A stretch of DNA of 64,000 nucleotides from Bacteroidales bacterium (GCA_024400505.1 JAKSMP010000005.1:1-64000), one strand, 5' to 3'. Positions 18,142 through 28,348 are shown, counted from the stretch's first letter. Notes: generated by a model from the letters alone, not told the origin. Made by a program: numbers and translations.

Positions 18142-20190
18142 ATGCAGCTGCTCTTTGACTATCCTTGGTACTTCGTTGTTCTATGCCTGCTGGCTGGGGC
18201 GGGTTGCAGCGCTGCCCTATACTGGCGAACCAAGAAACAATTCGACCAGGATACTCCCCGTTGGGTGCGGCTGTTGCTCCCTCTGCTGCGTGGGGCTGTG
18301 GTATCTGTCATAGCGTTGCTGCTTATGGCGCCAATGATCAAGCGCCATACCCACTCACAAGAACAGCCCATTGTGGTGTTGGCACAAGACGTGTCAACTT
18401 CGGTAGATTCCGCTCAAGCACATCTCCTAGATGAGGTAATCCCCCAGCTACAGAAACATTGCCAAGTAGTGGTTGACACATTTGGTGGCAAAACCACCGA
18501 TATTGCTGCTGAGCTGGCTTCCATTGCTGACCGCTTTGCGGGTCGCAATCTTGGAGCTGTGGTGCTCTCCTCGGATGGAATGTACAACCAAGGAGCCAAC
18601 CCTCTCAACAATTGTGCCCAATGTGCTGCCCCCATTTATGTGCTGGCTTTGGGCGACACTACTCAGCGGCGCGATGCATCTATCACAAATTTGCGATACA
18701 ATCAGATGGCCTATTTGGGCAATCAGTTTCCTGTAGAAGTGGTGGTGCAAGCCCATCTGCTGAAAGGAAAGCGTTCTACGCTCAGCATCAGCCAAAACGG
18801 CACCCGACTATGCTCTAAGGAGATTTTTTATGGCGACAATCCGACCACCATTGCAGAGACCCTCATCCTTACTGCCCAGAAGTCCGGCGTGCAACACTAT
18901 ACTGTGAGCATTACTCCTTGTGAGGGTGAGTACAGCATAGCTAACAATACACGTACAATGGCTGTGGAGGTGATCGATGGTCATCAAAAGATAGCTATTT
19001 TGGCTGCTGCCCCTCACCCTGATATCAGTGCTTTGCGCCAAAGCATAGAACGGAATCCCAACTATGAAGTGCAAGTGAGTGTGTTGGACAATACAGTCTC
19101 CACGGCGTGGCTGAAAGATTGCAGCCTACTGATACTGCATAACTTGCCTACTGCCACTCAATCTTTAGGACAGATAGTTTCGCTCCATCTTCCCACCATT
19201 TACGTGGTTGGTTCTCAAACTGATTTGGCACGTTTCAATGCGCTCCATAGCGGTATGGAGGTGATGGCCAAGTCGCATAAGATCGACGAAGTGACTGCTA
19301 GCACAAATAATAGTTTCTCTCTTTTTAACATCAACTCTGACATTTGTTCCCATTTAGAGCAGATGCCTCCGCTGAATGCTCCGTTTGGCACCTATCGCAT
19401 TAGCGGTAATACCCAGACGCTTTTTTATGCCCGAGTGGGTCAAGTTTCTAGTGATAGACCTTTGATAGCATTTTCCCAGCAAGATGGGGTGCGATGTTCT
19501 TTCATCGTGGGTGAAGGGCTGTGGCGTTGGCGGCTGCAAGACTATCTCATGAACGGCAGTCATGTTGATTTCGACCAATTGGTGGAGAAAATGGTGGTCT
19601 ATACCTCCCTTTCTGCTGCCAAGGAGCGTTTCCGCATAGTTCATCAACATATATATCAGGAGGGTGAACCAGTAGCAATAGAAGCTGAATTGTATAACGA
19701 CAACTTCGAGCCCATCAACACCCCTGATGTACAAATTAAGATATCTCGATCAACGGACAGCCTAAGTGATGGCAAAGCCCCCTCGCACCATTCGCAAACC
19801 TATACCTTCAACCGTTCTGCATCGGGCTATATGCTCCGATTAGAATCCCTTGCACCAGGGCAATATTCTTTCCATGCCAGCACTACCTTCAATGGAAAAC
19901 AGTACAAAGCCTCTGGCTCTTTCTCAGTGGAGCAGTTAGACCTTGAGCAACTCAACCATGTGGCTGATCATGCTCTCCTCAACACCATGGCTCAAACCAC
20001 GGGCGGTGCTATGCTGCTGCCCGACGAGTTGAACCAACTGCCCAAACTCCTTGCTGATCGACCCGACCTTAAGCCCGTTCTGTACCCCCACATCCGCTAC
20101 ACTCAAATGCTCGACCTACCGCTGCTTTTCTTGCTCATCATACTGTTGTTGGCAGCCGAATGGGGTCTCAGAAAATATTATCTCAACTAG
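18142..20190 (+). CDS. membrane protein with VWA-like region
   Basis: 682 residues. Two N-terminal membrane helices (about 8-27 and 45-63), then a von Willebrand A-like region beginning VVLAQDVSTSVDS, whose DxSxS matches a MIDAS metal site. A long beta-rich periplasmic part follows, and a final helix (LLFLLIILLLAAEWGL) precedes the basic tail. This layout resembles Bacteroidota BatA/VWA membrane proteins, but I cannot name it further. It is the first gene of a tight plus-strand run, and its stop precedes the flippase start by 8 nt. Confidence 0.65.
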   Translation: MQLLFDYPWYFVVLCLLAGAGCSAALYWRTKKQFDQDTPRWVRLLLPLLRGAVVSVIALLLMAPMIKRHTHSQEQPIVVLAQDVSTSVDSAQAHLLDEVIPQLQKHCQVVVDTFGGKTTDIAAELASIADRFAGRNLGAVVLSSDGMYNQGANPLNNCAQCAAPIYVLALGDTTQRRDASITNLRYNQMAYLGNQFPVEVVVQAHLLKGKRSTLSISQNGTRLCSKEIFYGDNPTTIAETLILTAQKSGVQHYTVSITPCEGEYSIANNTRTMAVEVIDGHQKIAILAAAPHPDISALRQSIERNPNYEVQVSVLDNTVSTAWLKDCSLLILHNLPTATQSLGQIVSLHLPTIYVVGSQTDLARFNALHSGMEVMAKSHKIDEVTASTNNSFSLFNINSDICSHLEQMPPLNAPFGTYRISGNTQTLFYARVGQVSSDRPLIAFSQQDGVRCSFIVGEGLWRWRLQDYLMNGSHVDFDQLVEKMVVYTSLSAAKERFRIVHQHIYQEGEPVAIEAELYNDNFEPINTPDVQIKISRSTDSLSDGKAPSHHSQTYTFNRSASGYMLRLESLAPGQYSFHASTTFNGKQYKASGSFSVEQLDLEQLNHVADHALLNTMAQTTGGAMLLPDELNQLPKLLADRPDLKPVLYPHIRYTQMLDLPLLFLLIILLLAAEWGLRKYYLN

Positions 20191-20198
20191 TCCGTTTC

Positions 20199-21539
20199 AT
20201 GTTGTCTATTGTACCACCATCTGCCAAGCATTTCGCTTCTAGCCTCATCCATTCCCATTGGATCAAGGATTCGGGCAAGCTCCTTTCGGCCAACATAGTG
20301 GCTCAAGGGGTGGCTTTCCTTGCCTACATGGTGCTCAGCCGACTTTTTACCCCAGCTGACTTTGCATTGTACAACATCTTCTTCAGCTATATTGAGGTGC
20401 TGATTATTTTATCTACGGGCAAATATGAATTGGCCATTGTGAAAGCCCATACCGACACCGAAGCGGCTCATCTGTTCCGCATCACGCTTTGGCTTAATGG
20501 TATAGTGTCGGCACTGTTGCTTTTGTTGGCTTTGGTGATGGTTCTTTGTGGAGTCAGTTTTATTCCCTTGCCGTCCAGTCTCATATTGCTCATACCTTTG
20601 ATGGTATTCTTTTGTGGAACTACGCGGGTATATACCTTTGCATTCACCCGTTTTCGTCAGTTTGGTAAGATAGCTGCAAGCGAGGTGGTCACCTCCTTCA
20701 GCGGCGTAGGGTTGAAGATACTCTTTGGATTCTTGAATGGAGTGCTGAAGGTTCTTCACACGATGGGCCTTCCTTTGGCCACCGTCATGGGGAAAGTGGC
20801 AGGCAACATCTATTATCGTCTGGCCTATTTGCGCCATCCCCTGCCTCCAGCCCCCCGCACAGATACTTGGCGACAGCTAAAAGAGATGCTGCATCGCTAT
20901 AGCAATTTCCCACGATACTCCGCACCCAAAGAACTGGTGAGTAGTTTTTCGGCCAACCTGCCTTTCATCTGGTTGGGTGCATATTTCAATAATGTACTTA
21001 TCGGCCTTTTTTCTTTGGCACTCACTTTCACCATGCGTCCAGTCAATATCTTGGCTAACATCTTCGAGAAAATATTTTACCCCTCAACCAATCAGCGTTA
21101 CATCAATAACCAACCCATTAGGCGTGAAATATATCGCTTCCTTTTGGCACTCAACACATGTGTGGTGCCAGTACTGTTGGTGGCATTCTTCTTTGCCGAA
21201 CCGATTTTTACCTTCCTCTTTGGCTCCAGATGGATCGGAACAGGGTATTATGTCCGATGCTTGTTGCCGTGGGTTCTGTTCTTGATTAATGCCAATTCGT
21301 TAGCATTTTTGCCAAATGTTTTCAATACCCAGCGTGTTGATTTTCTTTTCCAGTTAGTGCAGCTCTTGCTGCGTGTGGTGGCGTTGGCTGTGGGCTGCTA
21401 TCGGCAGGATTTTGCTTTGTCTATCCTTCTCTTCTGTCAAGTCAGCGCTGTGGTGCAAGCACTCCAAGTGCTGTGGTATCTCTATCAAACACATCGTTAC
21501 GACCATTCATTGTCTCTCCAAGATCAGTTGCAATCATGA
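20199..21539 (+). CDS. polysaccharide flippase (Wzx/MVF-like), first copy
   Basis: 446 residues from ATG 20199. An in-frame ATG at 20160 would overlap the previous gene by 31 bp and is less likely. About 12 to 14 membrane helices with an N-terminal SANIVAQGVAFLAYMVLSRLFTP-type opening are typical of lipid-linked oligosaccharide flippases. It moves a glycan repeat unit across the inner membrane. Its stop overlaps the TrmH start (ATGA), showing translational coupling. A second flippase lies at 24178. Confidence 0.8.
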   Translation: MLSIVPPSAKHFASSLIHSHWIKDSGKLLSANIVAQGVAFLAYMVLSRLFTPADFALYNIFFSYIEVLIILSTGKYELAIVKAHTDTEAAHLFRITLWLNGIVSALLLLLALVMVLCGVSFIPLPSSLILLIPLMVFFCGTTRVYTFAFTRFRQFGKIAASEVVTSFSGVGLKILFGFLNGVLKVLHTMGLPLATVMGKVAGNIYYRLAYLRHPLPPAPRTDTWRQLKEMLHRYSNFPRYSAPKELVSSFSANLPFIWLGAYFNNVLIGLFSLALTFTMRPVNILANIFEKIFYPSTNQRYINNQPIRREIYRFLLALNTCVVPVLLVAFFFAEPIFTFLFGSRWIGTGYYVRCLLPWVLFLINANSLAFLPNVFNTQRVDFLFQLVQLLLRVVALAVGCYRQDFALSILLFCQVSAVVQALQVLWYLYQTHRYDHSLSLQDQLQS

Positions 21540-22351
21540 TAATACACCTCACCGACCTTTCTCTGCCCGAAGTGCAGATATATTCCCATCTTACCGAAGC
21601 TCAGTTGCGCAATCGGCTGGAACCCGACATGGGTATTTTTATCTGCGAAAGCCCCAAAGTGATTCGTGTGGCATTAGATGCAGGATGTCAACCACTGTCC
21701 ATGCTCTGTGAGGAAAAACATATCCAAGGGCAGGCGGCTGATATTATTGCTCGCTGTCCGGACACTATGCCTGTCTATACTGGCAGTAGAGAACTGCTAG
21801 CCTCGCTTACGGGCTACGAGTTGACGCGTGGTGTGTTGGTGGCCATGAGGCGTCCCAAACCAAGAAGTATTGAGGAGATTTGCAGTGGAGGGCAGCGAGT
21901 AGTCTTGGTAGATGGAGTGGTCAATAGCACCAACACAGGAGCCATCTTCCGCGCAGCGGCAGCATTGGGTATTGATGCTGTGTTACTCACTCCCACCTGT
22001 TGTGACCCACTTAACCGACGTAGCGTGCGAGTGAGTATGGGAACTGTGTTTCAAGTCCCATGGACCTATATCCCTTCTTGGCCTCATCCAGGCATGGCTC
22101 AGCTGCAAGCTCTGGGATTTAAAACAGCCGCCATGGCACTCACCCCTGGGGCTGTGCCCATCGACCACCCAGCCCTCATGGCCGAGCCTAAGTTGGTAAT
22201 AGTGATGGGAACCGAGGGCGACGGACTTTCCCACCAAACTATCAATTCCTGCGATTACCAGGTGGTCATACCCATGACTCATGGAGTGGACTCGCTCAAT
22301 GTGGCTGCCGCTGCAGCAGTGGCGTTTTGGCAGCTGCGGGTGAGGAAATAA
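21536..22351 (+). CDS. TrmH/SpoU-family RNA 2'-O-methyltransferase
   Basis: 271 residues from ATG 21536, which overlaps the flippase stop as ATGA. SPOUT knot motifs are present: NTGAIFRAAAALGIDAVLLT, then VIVMGTEGDGLS and SLNVAAAAAVAFWQL at the C-terminus. It transfers methyl from SAM to a ribose in tRNA or rRNA; the exact target cannot be read from sequence. The N-terminal part is the substrate-binding extension. Confidence 0.85.
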   Translation: MIIHLTDLSLPEVQIYSHLTEAQLRNRLEPDMGIFICESPKVIRVALDAGCQPLSMLCEEKHIQGQAADIIARCPDTMPVYTGSRELLASLTGYELTRGVLVAMRRPKPRSIEEICSGGQRVVLVDGVVNSTNTGAIFRAAAALGIDAVLLTPTCCDPLNRRSVRVSMGTVFQVPWTYIPSWPHPGMAQLQALGFKTAAMALTPGAVPIDHPALMAEPKLVIVMGTEGDGLSHQTINSCDYQVVIPMTHGVDSLNVAAAAAVAFWQLRVRK

Positions 22352-22361
22352 AACATTATTA

Positions 22362-24164
22362 ATGATTATGAAAATGAAATACAATAGAACCATACTGTCC
22401 CTCTTTGCTTGCGTTGCCTTGCTTGTGTGTGGATGCGCCAAAGAGGGCTATCCCTCTGGTGGCCCCAAAGACACCACGCCCCCCAAGGTTTTGGCTACCC
22501 AGCCATCCAACGGGGCTGCCCATTTTGCTGCCAAAGAATATTCGATAGCATTTGATGAATATGTGAGTGTAAAAGATGCCGAAAACAATATCTTGGTTTC
22601 CCCACCGATGAAACACAAGCCGGAATTCACCACTCGAGGACGCAGCGTGGTGGTGAAAATCAAAGATACTTTACTGGCTAATACCACATACCTCTTCCAA
22701 TTCAAAGGTGGCATAGTGGATTTTAATGAAGGCAATGTGCTGGAAAGTTTTGAATATGTGTTCTCCACAGGTGCTGCCATCGACAGCATGACCATCCGTG
22801 GCCGTGTGTTGGATGCTTTTTCGCTGAATCCTCGCGAGGAGGTGGTCACCGTGGTGGCCTATTCCCAACAACAATTGGCCGAATACGATAGCCTTTGCCT
22901 CAAGCAAGATACCACCCCCAGCCTTATGCCCAAGACCGATTCTGTGGTAGCCTACGTTCAGCCCATGTACATTACCCGCTGCAATAAAGATGGTTCTTTC
23001 GAACTCAACCATCTGCGTCAAGGTCAATATCTGTTGCTAGCGCTCGAGGACGGAGACAAAAACCTCCGTCTGGGGGTAGATGAGGCTGTGGCATTCCTCG
23101 ATACGTTGGTTGTGGCCCAGCACATGCCAGCTGCCATCGACACCCTTCCCAAGTCCGACTCATCGGTTGTTGCCCAATCCGATAGCATGGCTCAACTCCA
23201 ATATTCCCCTATCACACCTGTGAGCATGAATATGTCACACCTCAAACGTGAGGTGCAACGAGTACTCAAGGCTGAATTCTCTCGTAGAGGACAGCTCTCC
23301 ATCATCACTGCCGTTCCGCTCAGCCACCAGTTCTCTCTGCGCCCACTCTCTGCTTCGGCTTCGCTTTACCTCCGCATCTCTCCCACCCGTGACACCATCT
23401 CCGCATGGACCGCCAGTCAATCGTGCGACTCTATCAGCCTAGTGCTATGGGATACCAATTACTGCGACACCCTTTCGCTCCAATTTCAATCCCATCAGAA
23501 ATCTGCCTCCCAAAAATCGTCCAGCAGCATTATCAGCCAAGTGTCAGCCCATCATCCTTTTTTTGACACCCTTTGGATTGCCTTCGGCAATCCCATCAGC
23601 CACCTAGCTCATAGTGCAGCCGACAGCGTAGTGGCTGTAACCAATTTGACCGATAGTTCGGTGACCTATTGCGGCGTTCGCCTCATCGACACTTGTATGC
23701 CTCGTGGCTATTGGCGTGCTATGATTGATTTCCGCGGCAAGCCAGGCATAAAATACCAGTTGCGCATTCCTCCTCGTCAGTTCTACGATATCTACGACCA
23801 TCTCAATACCGATTCGCTCATCATCAACACCGAGTTCACCAAGGCCGAGGATTATGGCAACATCATCGTATCTGCCAACATTGCTGATACTGTGCCTACA
23901 CTCCTGCAGCTCATCTCTGAAGATGGCAAAACCACGTTTCGCCAATACACTATCACCCACGATACTACCCTCTCCTTCCTCCACCTCAAAGCTGGCAAAT
24001 ACCGCATCCGTGCTATCGAGGATACCAACCACGACGGCATCTGGACACCGGGCGACTACTATTGCCGTCGCCAGCCCGAGCGAGTAGTATATTTCGACAA
24101 AACGCTCGATCTCCGTGCCAACTGGGACATGGAAGAACGCTGGGAAGTGAAATTTACTGAATGA
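22362..24164 (+). CDS. lipoprotein with N-terminal Ig-like domain
   Basis: 600 residues. Lipobox LLVCGC with the acylated Cys at residue 25. Residues 28-140 (PSGGPKDTTPPKVLATQPSN ... IAFDEYVSV ... TTYLFQFKGGIVDFNEGN) form a bacterial Ig-like domain common in Bacteroidota. The rest includes Cna-B or SusE-like beta sections (LRQGQYLLLALEDGDKNLR; KAGKYRIRAIEDTNHDGIWTPGDY), probably carboxypeptidase-regulatory-type modules. It is anchored to a membrane with an unknown role. It lies 10 nt after trmH and 13 nt before the next flippase. Confidence 0.8.
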   Translation: MIMKMKYNRTILSLFACVALLVCGCAKEGYPSGGPKDTTPPKVLATQPSNGAAHFAAKEYSIAFDEYVSVKDAENNILVSPPMKHKPEFTTRGRSVVVKIKDTLLANTTYLFQFKGGIVDFNEGNVLESFEYVFSTGAAIDSMTIRGRVLDAFSLNPREEVVTVVAYSQQQLAEYDSLCLKQDTTPSLMPKTDSVVAYVQPMYITRCNKDGSFELNHLRQGQYLLLALEDGDKNLRLGVDEAVAFLDTLVVAQHMPAAIDTLPKSDSSVVAQSDSMAQLQYSPITPVSMNMSHLKREVQRVLKAEFSRRGQLSIITAVPLSHQFSLRPLSASASLYLRISPTRDTISAWTASQSCDSISLVLWDTNYCDTLSLQFQSHQKSASQKSSSSIISQVSAHHPFFDTLWIAFGNPISHLAHSAADSVVAVTNLTDSSVTYCGVRLIDTCMPRGYWRAMIDFRGKPGIKYQLRIPPRQFYDIYDHLNTDSLIINTEFTKAEDYGNIIVSANIADTVPTLLQLISEDGKTTFRQYTITHDTTLSFLHLKAGKYRIRAIEDTNHDGIWTPGDYYCRRQPERVVYFDKTLDLRANWDMEERWEVKFTE

Positions 24165-24177
24165 ATAAAGCAAATCT

Positions 24178-25635
24178 ATGATTAAGAAACTGCTCTCGGG
24201 GCTGATATGGGTTTTGCTGGCCAACCTGCTGGTCAAGCCGTTTTGGATTCTGGGCATTGAGGTAGGGGTGCAGAATGCTGTAGGCATCGAGCAGTATGGC
24301 TTTTATATCGACATTTTCAACTTGGCCTATATCTTCAATATCTTGCTGGATATTGGAGTGACCAATTTCAACACCCGCAACATAGCCCAGCATCCACAGC
24401 TCATTTCGCAGCATCTGCCTAGCATTTTGGGCATCAAGTTGGCGCTACTGGGTTTGTATGGTGTGGTCACGCTCTCGGTGGGTCTCCTCTCGGGCTATGG
24501 GTCGAGGGAGTTTTGGCTTCTGTTACTGCTGTGTTTCAACCAGTTTCTCAACTCGCTCATCCTTTACCTTCGCAGCAATTTCGAGGGACTGCTGCTTTTT
24601 GAGTGGGACAGTCTGCTCAGTGTCCTGGATCGAGTGCTGATGATAGTCATTTGTGGTGCGTTGCTGTGGCTGCCCCATGGCCATGCATTCACTATCCAAT
24701 ATTTTGTCTATGCCCAAACAGCGGCCTACCTCTTGGCAGTGTCCATTGCCCTGGGGCTGCTATGGAGCAAAGTGGGATTTAGCATGCCACGGCTACGGCC
24801 TACCTTCACTTTGGCCATTTTGCGCCGCAGCTTGCCCTTTGCTTTGCTGGTGCTGCTCATGGCCAGCTACAATCGTATCGACCCCATCTTGCTCAACAGA
24901 CTGCTGCCTGCCACTTCGGCCCATCAACAAGCTGGCATCTACGCTGGGGCTTTTCGCCTGCTAGATGCGCTCACGATGGTGGCTTATTTGGTGAGCGTGC
25001 CGCTATTGCCCGTCTATGCCAGATTGTGTGCCCAGCTGAAGGACGAACCCCGCGCCGCACAAATGCAGATTGGCCATACAACCCGCATCGTATTCTCGCT
25101 CATGATGGTGTTTGCCATAGCCGCTGCCGCCACTTGCACTCACTTGGCGCCCCAGCTGATGTCCTTGCTCTATCACGACCATGCCCAATCCTATGCCAGC
25201 GTGTTCCGCATACTGGTGCTGGGCATTGTACCCATATCAATCACCTATGTCTTTGGCACGTTGCTCACAGCACACGGCAGCCTTAGACAGCTCAATTGCT
25301 TGGCTTGTATCACGCTTATGATTAATGTGGTCGCTAACCTATGTCTCATTCCCCGTTTAGGGGCTGTGGGGTCGGCATGGGCCAGCTTGGCGGCTCAAAG
25401 CTTCATGGCTGCCAGCCAATTGTTGCTGGCTATGCGCATATTTAACATTCGCCCTTCGGCACGCTACATACTAAAGATGACCCTTTATGCGTTATTAATA
25501 GTATCCATCGTGGGTGCTAGCCACCTAGCGTGGTGGATCGAAGTGGCGCTGGCTGTAGTTGTATCGTTGGCTCTCAGTTGGTTGTTAGGTGTGGTAAACC
25601 CCAAAGAGTTAATATCAATATTGAAAGAAAAGTAA
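24178..25635 (+). CDS. polysaccharide flippase, second copy
   Basis: 485 residues with about 12 to 14 membrane helices. The N-terminal pattern (LIWVLLANLLVKPFWILGIE ... VQNAVGIEQYGFY) is that of Wzx/MATE-like exporters. It is only distantly like the first flippase and is not a recent duplicate. Two flippases in one operon without glycosyltransferases nearby is unusual. It lies 16 nt before fabD. Confidence 0.8.
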   Translation: MIKKLLSGLIWVLLANLLVKPFWILGIEVGVQNAVGIEQYGFYIDIFNLAYIFNILLDIGVTNFNTRNIAQHPQLISQHLPSILGIKLALLGLYGVVTLSVGLLSGYGSREFWLLLLLCFNQFLNSLILYLRSNFEGLLLFEWDSLLSVLDRVLMIVICGALLWLPHGHAFTIQYFVYAQTAAYLLAVSIALGLLWSKVGFSMPRLRPTFTLAILRRSLPFALLVLLMASYNRIDPILLNRLLPATSAHQQAGIYAGAFRLLDALTMVAYLVSVPLLPVYARLCAQLKDEPRAAQMQIGHTTRIVFSLMMVFAIAAAATCTHLAPQLMSLLYHDHAQSYASVFRILVLGIVPISITYVFGTLLTAHGSLRQLNCLACITLMINVVANLCLIPRLGAVGSAWASLAAQSFMAASQLLLAMRIFNIRPSARYILKMTLYALLIVSIVGASHLAWWIEVALAVVVSLALSWLLGVVNPKELISILKEK

Positions 25636-25651
25636 CAAAAAATTATATACT

Positions 25652-26539
25652 ATGAAGAAAGCATTTGTTTTTCCCGGACAGGGTGCCCAGTTTGTAGGCA
25701 TGGGCAAGGATCTATATGAAAATAGCGCACAGTGTCGCGACATGTTTGAACGTGCCAACGACATCGTGGGTTTCCGCATTACCGATTTGATGTTTGCTGG
25801 TACCCCCGATGATTTGAAGCAGACCAAGGTGACTCAGCCTGCCGTGTTCCTGCACAGTGTGATCATGGCCAAATATCTAGGTGATCAATTCCAACCCGAT
25901 ATGGTGGGTGGTCACTCGCTGGGCGAATTCAGCGCATTGGTGGCTGCTGGTGCAATGGATTTTGACGACGGCCTGCGTCTGGTGTCGGCTCGTGCCAACG
26001 CCATGCAAAAATGCTGTGAATTACGCCCCTCCACCATGGCCGCCATCGTAAAACTGGACGACAAAACAGTAGAAGACGTCTGTGCAGCCGTTACAGAAGA
26101 GGGTTTTTTGGTTGTGCCTGCCAACTACAACACCACTGGCCAGCTTGTAATCAGTGGTACGGTGGAAGGTGTGGCCAAAGCATCTGACCGACTCAAAGAG
26201 CTCAAAGGCCGTGCGCTGCCACTGGCCGTGGGTGGTGCTTTCCATAGTCCGCTGATGGAGCCTGCCCGAGTGGAACTGGCTCAGGCCATAGAAGCCACCA
26301 ACTTCCACCAACCCATCTGCCCCTGCTATCAGAATGTGAATGCACTGCCCGTTAGCGACCCTGCTCAGATTAAGGAAAATCTTATTAAGCAGCTCACCTC
26401 TCCCGTCCGCTGGACTGCCACCGTGCAGAACATGCTCAAAGATGGTGCAGAAGAATTCATTGAGGTGGGACCTGGCACAGCCTTGCAAGGCATGATCAAG
26501 CGCATCGATCCTCAAGCCAACGCTCATAGTGCGCTGTAA
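25652..26539 (+). CDS. fabD: malonyl-CoA:ACP transacylase
   Basis: 295 residues, the normal length. Loads malonyl groups onto acyl carrier protein for fatty-acid synthesis. FPGQGAQFVGMG opens the protein; the nucleophile is Ser89 in GHSLGE, and the catalytic His lies in GGAFHSPLM near residue 200. EVGPGTALQGMIKRI closes it. It ends the plus-strand run, with a terminator 27 nt downstream. Confidence 0.95.
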   Translation: MKKAFVFPGQGAQFVGMGKDLYENSAQCRDMFERANDIVGFRITDLMFAGTPDDLKQTKVTQPAVFLHSVIMAKYLGDQFQPDMVGGHSLGEFSALVAAGAMDFDDGLRLVSARANAMQKCCELRPSTMAAIVKLDDKTVEDVCAAVTEEGFLVVPANYNTTGQLVISGTVEGVAKASDRLKELKGRALPLAVGGAFHSPLMEPARVELAQAIEATNFHQPICPCYQNVNALPVSDPAQIKENLIKQLTSPVRWTATVQNMLKDGAEEFIEVGPGTALQGMIKRIDPQANAHSAL

Positions 26540-26565
26540 GGTTTAAGAAATTATTAATTCAATGG

Positions 26566-26620
26566 TGGGAGCCACGTTGAGGGGTGAAAAAACGCCTCAT
26601 CAATTGGGCTCCCATTTTAA
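26566..26620 (+). terminator. two-part terminator hairpin after fabD
   Basis: The outer stem TGGGAGCC/GGCTCCCA (26566-26573 with 26607-26614) encloses an inner TGAGG/CCTCA hairpin and is followed by TTTT. It argues against starting the next gene at the ATG inside it (26562). Confidence 0.75.
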
Positions 26621-26642
26621 TATAAGACTATATTTTTGCATC

Positions 26643-27470
26643 GTGGCACGAAAGTATTTATTGTTATTGACTATCTTCATCGCTTCACAAATTGTGGTAA
26701 AAGGGCAAGTGTATGTGGGAATACATGGTGGCGGCACGTTACCGCAGGGCAATTATGCAGAATCGCGTATGAGTGACAATGGGTGGATGATGACTCAAGG
26801 CCATCAGTTTTTTGCTGGAGCTGGCAAGGGATGGGCTGGTGGAGTGGATGTAAGTGTGGCCATGCCGTTCCACCCTTCGCTGGAGGTTGCACTGAGTGCC
26901 GAGTGGATGATGGGCGGGATGAACCGCGATGTGCGCGAATACTATCAGTATGTCTATTCCCTCCGCTATAGCACCTGCAGCAAATATGAGATGAAGTTGC
27001 CGCAGTATGTGAATATTCCATTACTGGGCGGGGTGAGGTATGCTTTCCCTGTCACTCGTGGTGTGGATTTTTACGGCGAGGCAATGGCGGGTGTGAGTTT
27101 CCGTCGTATCAGCGATTGGACGTTGGCCTATGCCAGCGGCGATTGGACCACCTCCAGCGGGCAGTATTTTGAGGATTACAACAATATAGATATCCGATCC
27201 TATGTGCCAAAGCACGCTTGGGCTTATCGGCTAGGTGCGGGTTTTATCTTGCTGAAGAAATTCACCCTTGGAGCTTCGTTCAGCGTGATGGGTTCGGCAC
27301 CGCTAGAGTGGAATCGCACCACCACCACCCGCTATAGTGTCTATGGCCAGCCTGTGGAACGAACAATAGAGGATCATGTTGTGCACCATGAGGTCAACCC
27401 CACCATGGTAATGGTACAACTAGGTTATAGGCTCAACCCTTTTGGTCGCAGAACGGTGCAAGACTGGTAG
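26643..27470 (+). CDS. outer-membrane beta-barrel protein
   Basis: 275 residues from a GTG at 26643, chosen because the signal peptide (ARKYLLLLTIFIASQIVVKGQ) begins there and the upstream ATG lies in the fabD terminator. The mature part shows alternating beta strands (VYVGIHGGGTLPQGNY ... VEVALSAEWMMGGM ... FTLGASFSVMGSAPLEW ... VMVQLGYRLNPF), like porin family PF13568 barrels. A TATTTTTG box at 26631 is very close to the start and would give an almost leaderless message. Confidence 0.65.
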   Translation: MARKYLLLLTIFIASQIVVKGQVYVGIHGGGTLPQGNYAESRMSDNGWMMTQGHQFFAGAGKGWAGGVDVSVAMPFHPSLEVALSAEWMMGGMNRDVREYYQYVYSLRYSTCSKYEMKLPQYVNIPLLGGVRYAFPVTRGVDFYGEAMAGVSFRRISDWTLAYASGDWTTSSGQYFEDYNNIDIRSYVPKHAWAYRLGAGFILLKKFTLGASFSVMGSAPLEWNRTTTTRYSVYGQPVERTIEDHVVHHEVNPTMVMVQLGYRLNPFGRRTVQDW

Positions 27471-27493
27471 CCTCTGAGCGATACCGAAATGAG

Positions 27494-27537
27494 ACGTGCC
27501 CGCTGCATGATTGGCAGCAGGCACGTTCTGTTTTTGT
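27494..27537. terminator. terminator between convergent genes
   Basis: A stem ACGTGCC-x-GCTGC / GCAGC-x-GGCACGT (27494-27526) followed by TCTGTTTTTG on the plus strand. It lies between the barrel gene and lptB and could serve both. Confidence 0.8.
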
Positions 27538-27555
27538 CTAAAAAAGGAGAGTCAG

Positions 27556-28311
27556 TTAATCATCGGCAATGGATTTGGTCTTAGCGCGGCGCAGCTGGAA
27601 ATCACGTCCTAGGTATTTCTCCCTCACGTCGGGGTCGGCGGCCATCTCTTCAGGAGTGCCGTGGTGTAGTACTTTGCCCTCGTACAGGAGATAGGCTCGG
27701 TCGGTGATGGAGAGGGTCTCGTGCACGTTGTGGTCGGTAATAAGGATGCCGATGTTGCGGTCTTTGAGGTGAGCCACAATATCTTGTATGTCTTGCACGG
27801 CAATGGGATCAACACCGGCAAAGGGCTCGTCAAGCAGAAGGAATTTAGGGTCGTTGGCCAGCGCACGGGCTATCTCGGTGCGACGACGCTCGCCACCAGA
27901 GAGCTGGATACCTTTGCTGTGGCGTATTTTGTTGAGCCCAAATTCTTTGATTAGCGACTCGCATTTTTGGCTGCGTTGCTGTGAGTCTAAGTCTTTGCGG
28001 AATTGGAGGATGGACATGATGTTGTCTTCCACCGTCATTTGGCGGAAGACGGATGCCTCTTGGGCCAAATAGCCCACGCCTAGTTGTGCTCGGCGATACA
28101 TGGGCATTTTTGTTATCTCTGTGTCGTCCAAAAATACTTTGCCCGAATAGGGCTTGATGATGCCCACTATCATGTAGAAAGTGGTGGTTTTCCCAGCGCC
28201 ATTGGGGCCAAGCAGCCCCACAATTTCGCCTTGATTCACGCTCACGCTCACCTCTTTCACTACGGTGCGTGACCGATATATTTTCACTACGTTGTCAGTT
28301 CTGAGTTCCAT
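27556..28311 (-). CDS. lptB: LPS export ABC transporter ATP-binding protein
   Basis: 251 residues from ATG 28311 ([12 protein letters not shown]); the longer open frame upstream is not LptB-like. ABC motifs: Walker [11 protein letters not shown]-loop [11 protein letters not shown], signature LSGGERRR, Walker [14 protein letters not shown] and switch ITDHNV. It powers extraction of lipopolysaccharide from the inner membrane with LptFG and LptC. It lies 37 nt downstream of kdsD; lptC is at 45205. Confidence 0.93.
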   Translation of the reverse strand: MELRTDNVVKIYRSRTVVKEVSVSVNQGEIVGLLGPNGAGKTTTFYMIVGIIKPYSGKVFLDDTEITKMPMYRRAQLGVGYLAQEASVFRQMTVEDNIMSILQFRKDLDSQQRSQKCESLIKEFGLNKIRHSKGIQLSGGERRRTEIARALANDPKFLLLDEPFAGVDPIAVQDIQDIVAHLKDRNIGILITDHNVHETLSITDRAYLLYEGKVLHHGTPEEMAADPDVREKYLGRDFQLRRAKTKSIADD

Positions 28312-28348
28312 GAAGGGTATTGGTTTAGGGGGGGTGAAGTTAAAAGTA

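Noticed and set aside
26562..26642. ATG 26562 as start of the barrel gene
   Set aside because: It lies within the fabD terminator and would put 27 unrelated residues before the signal peptide.
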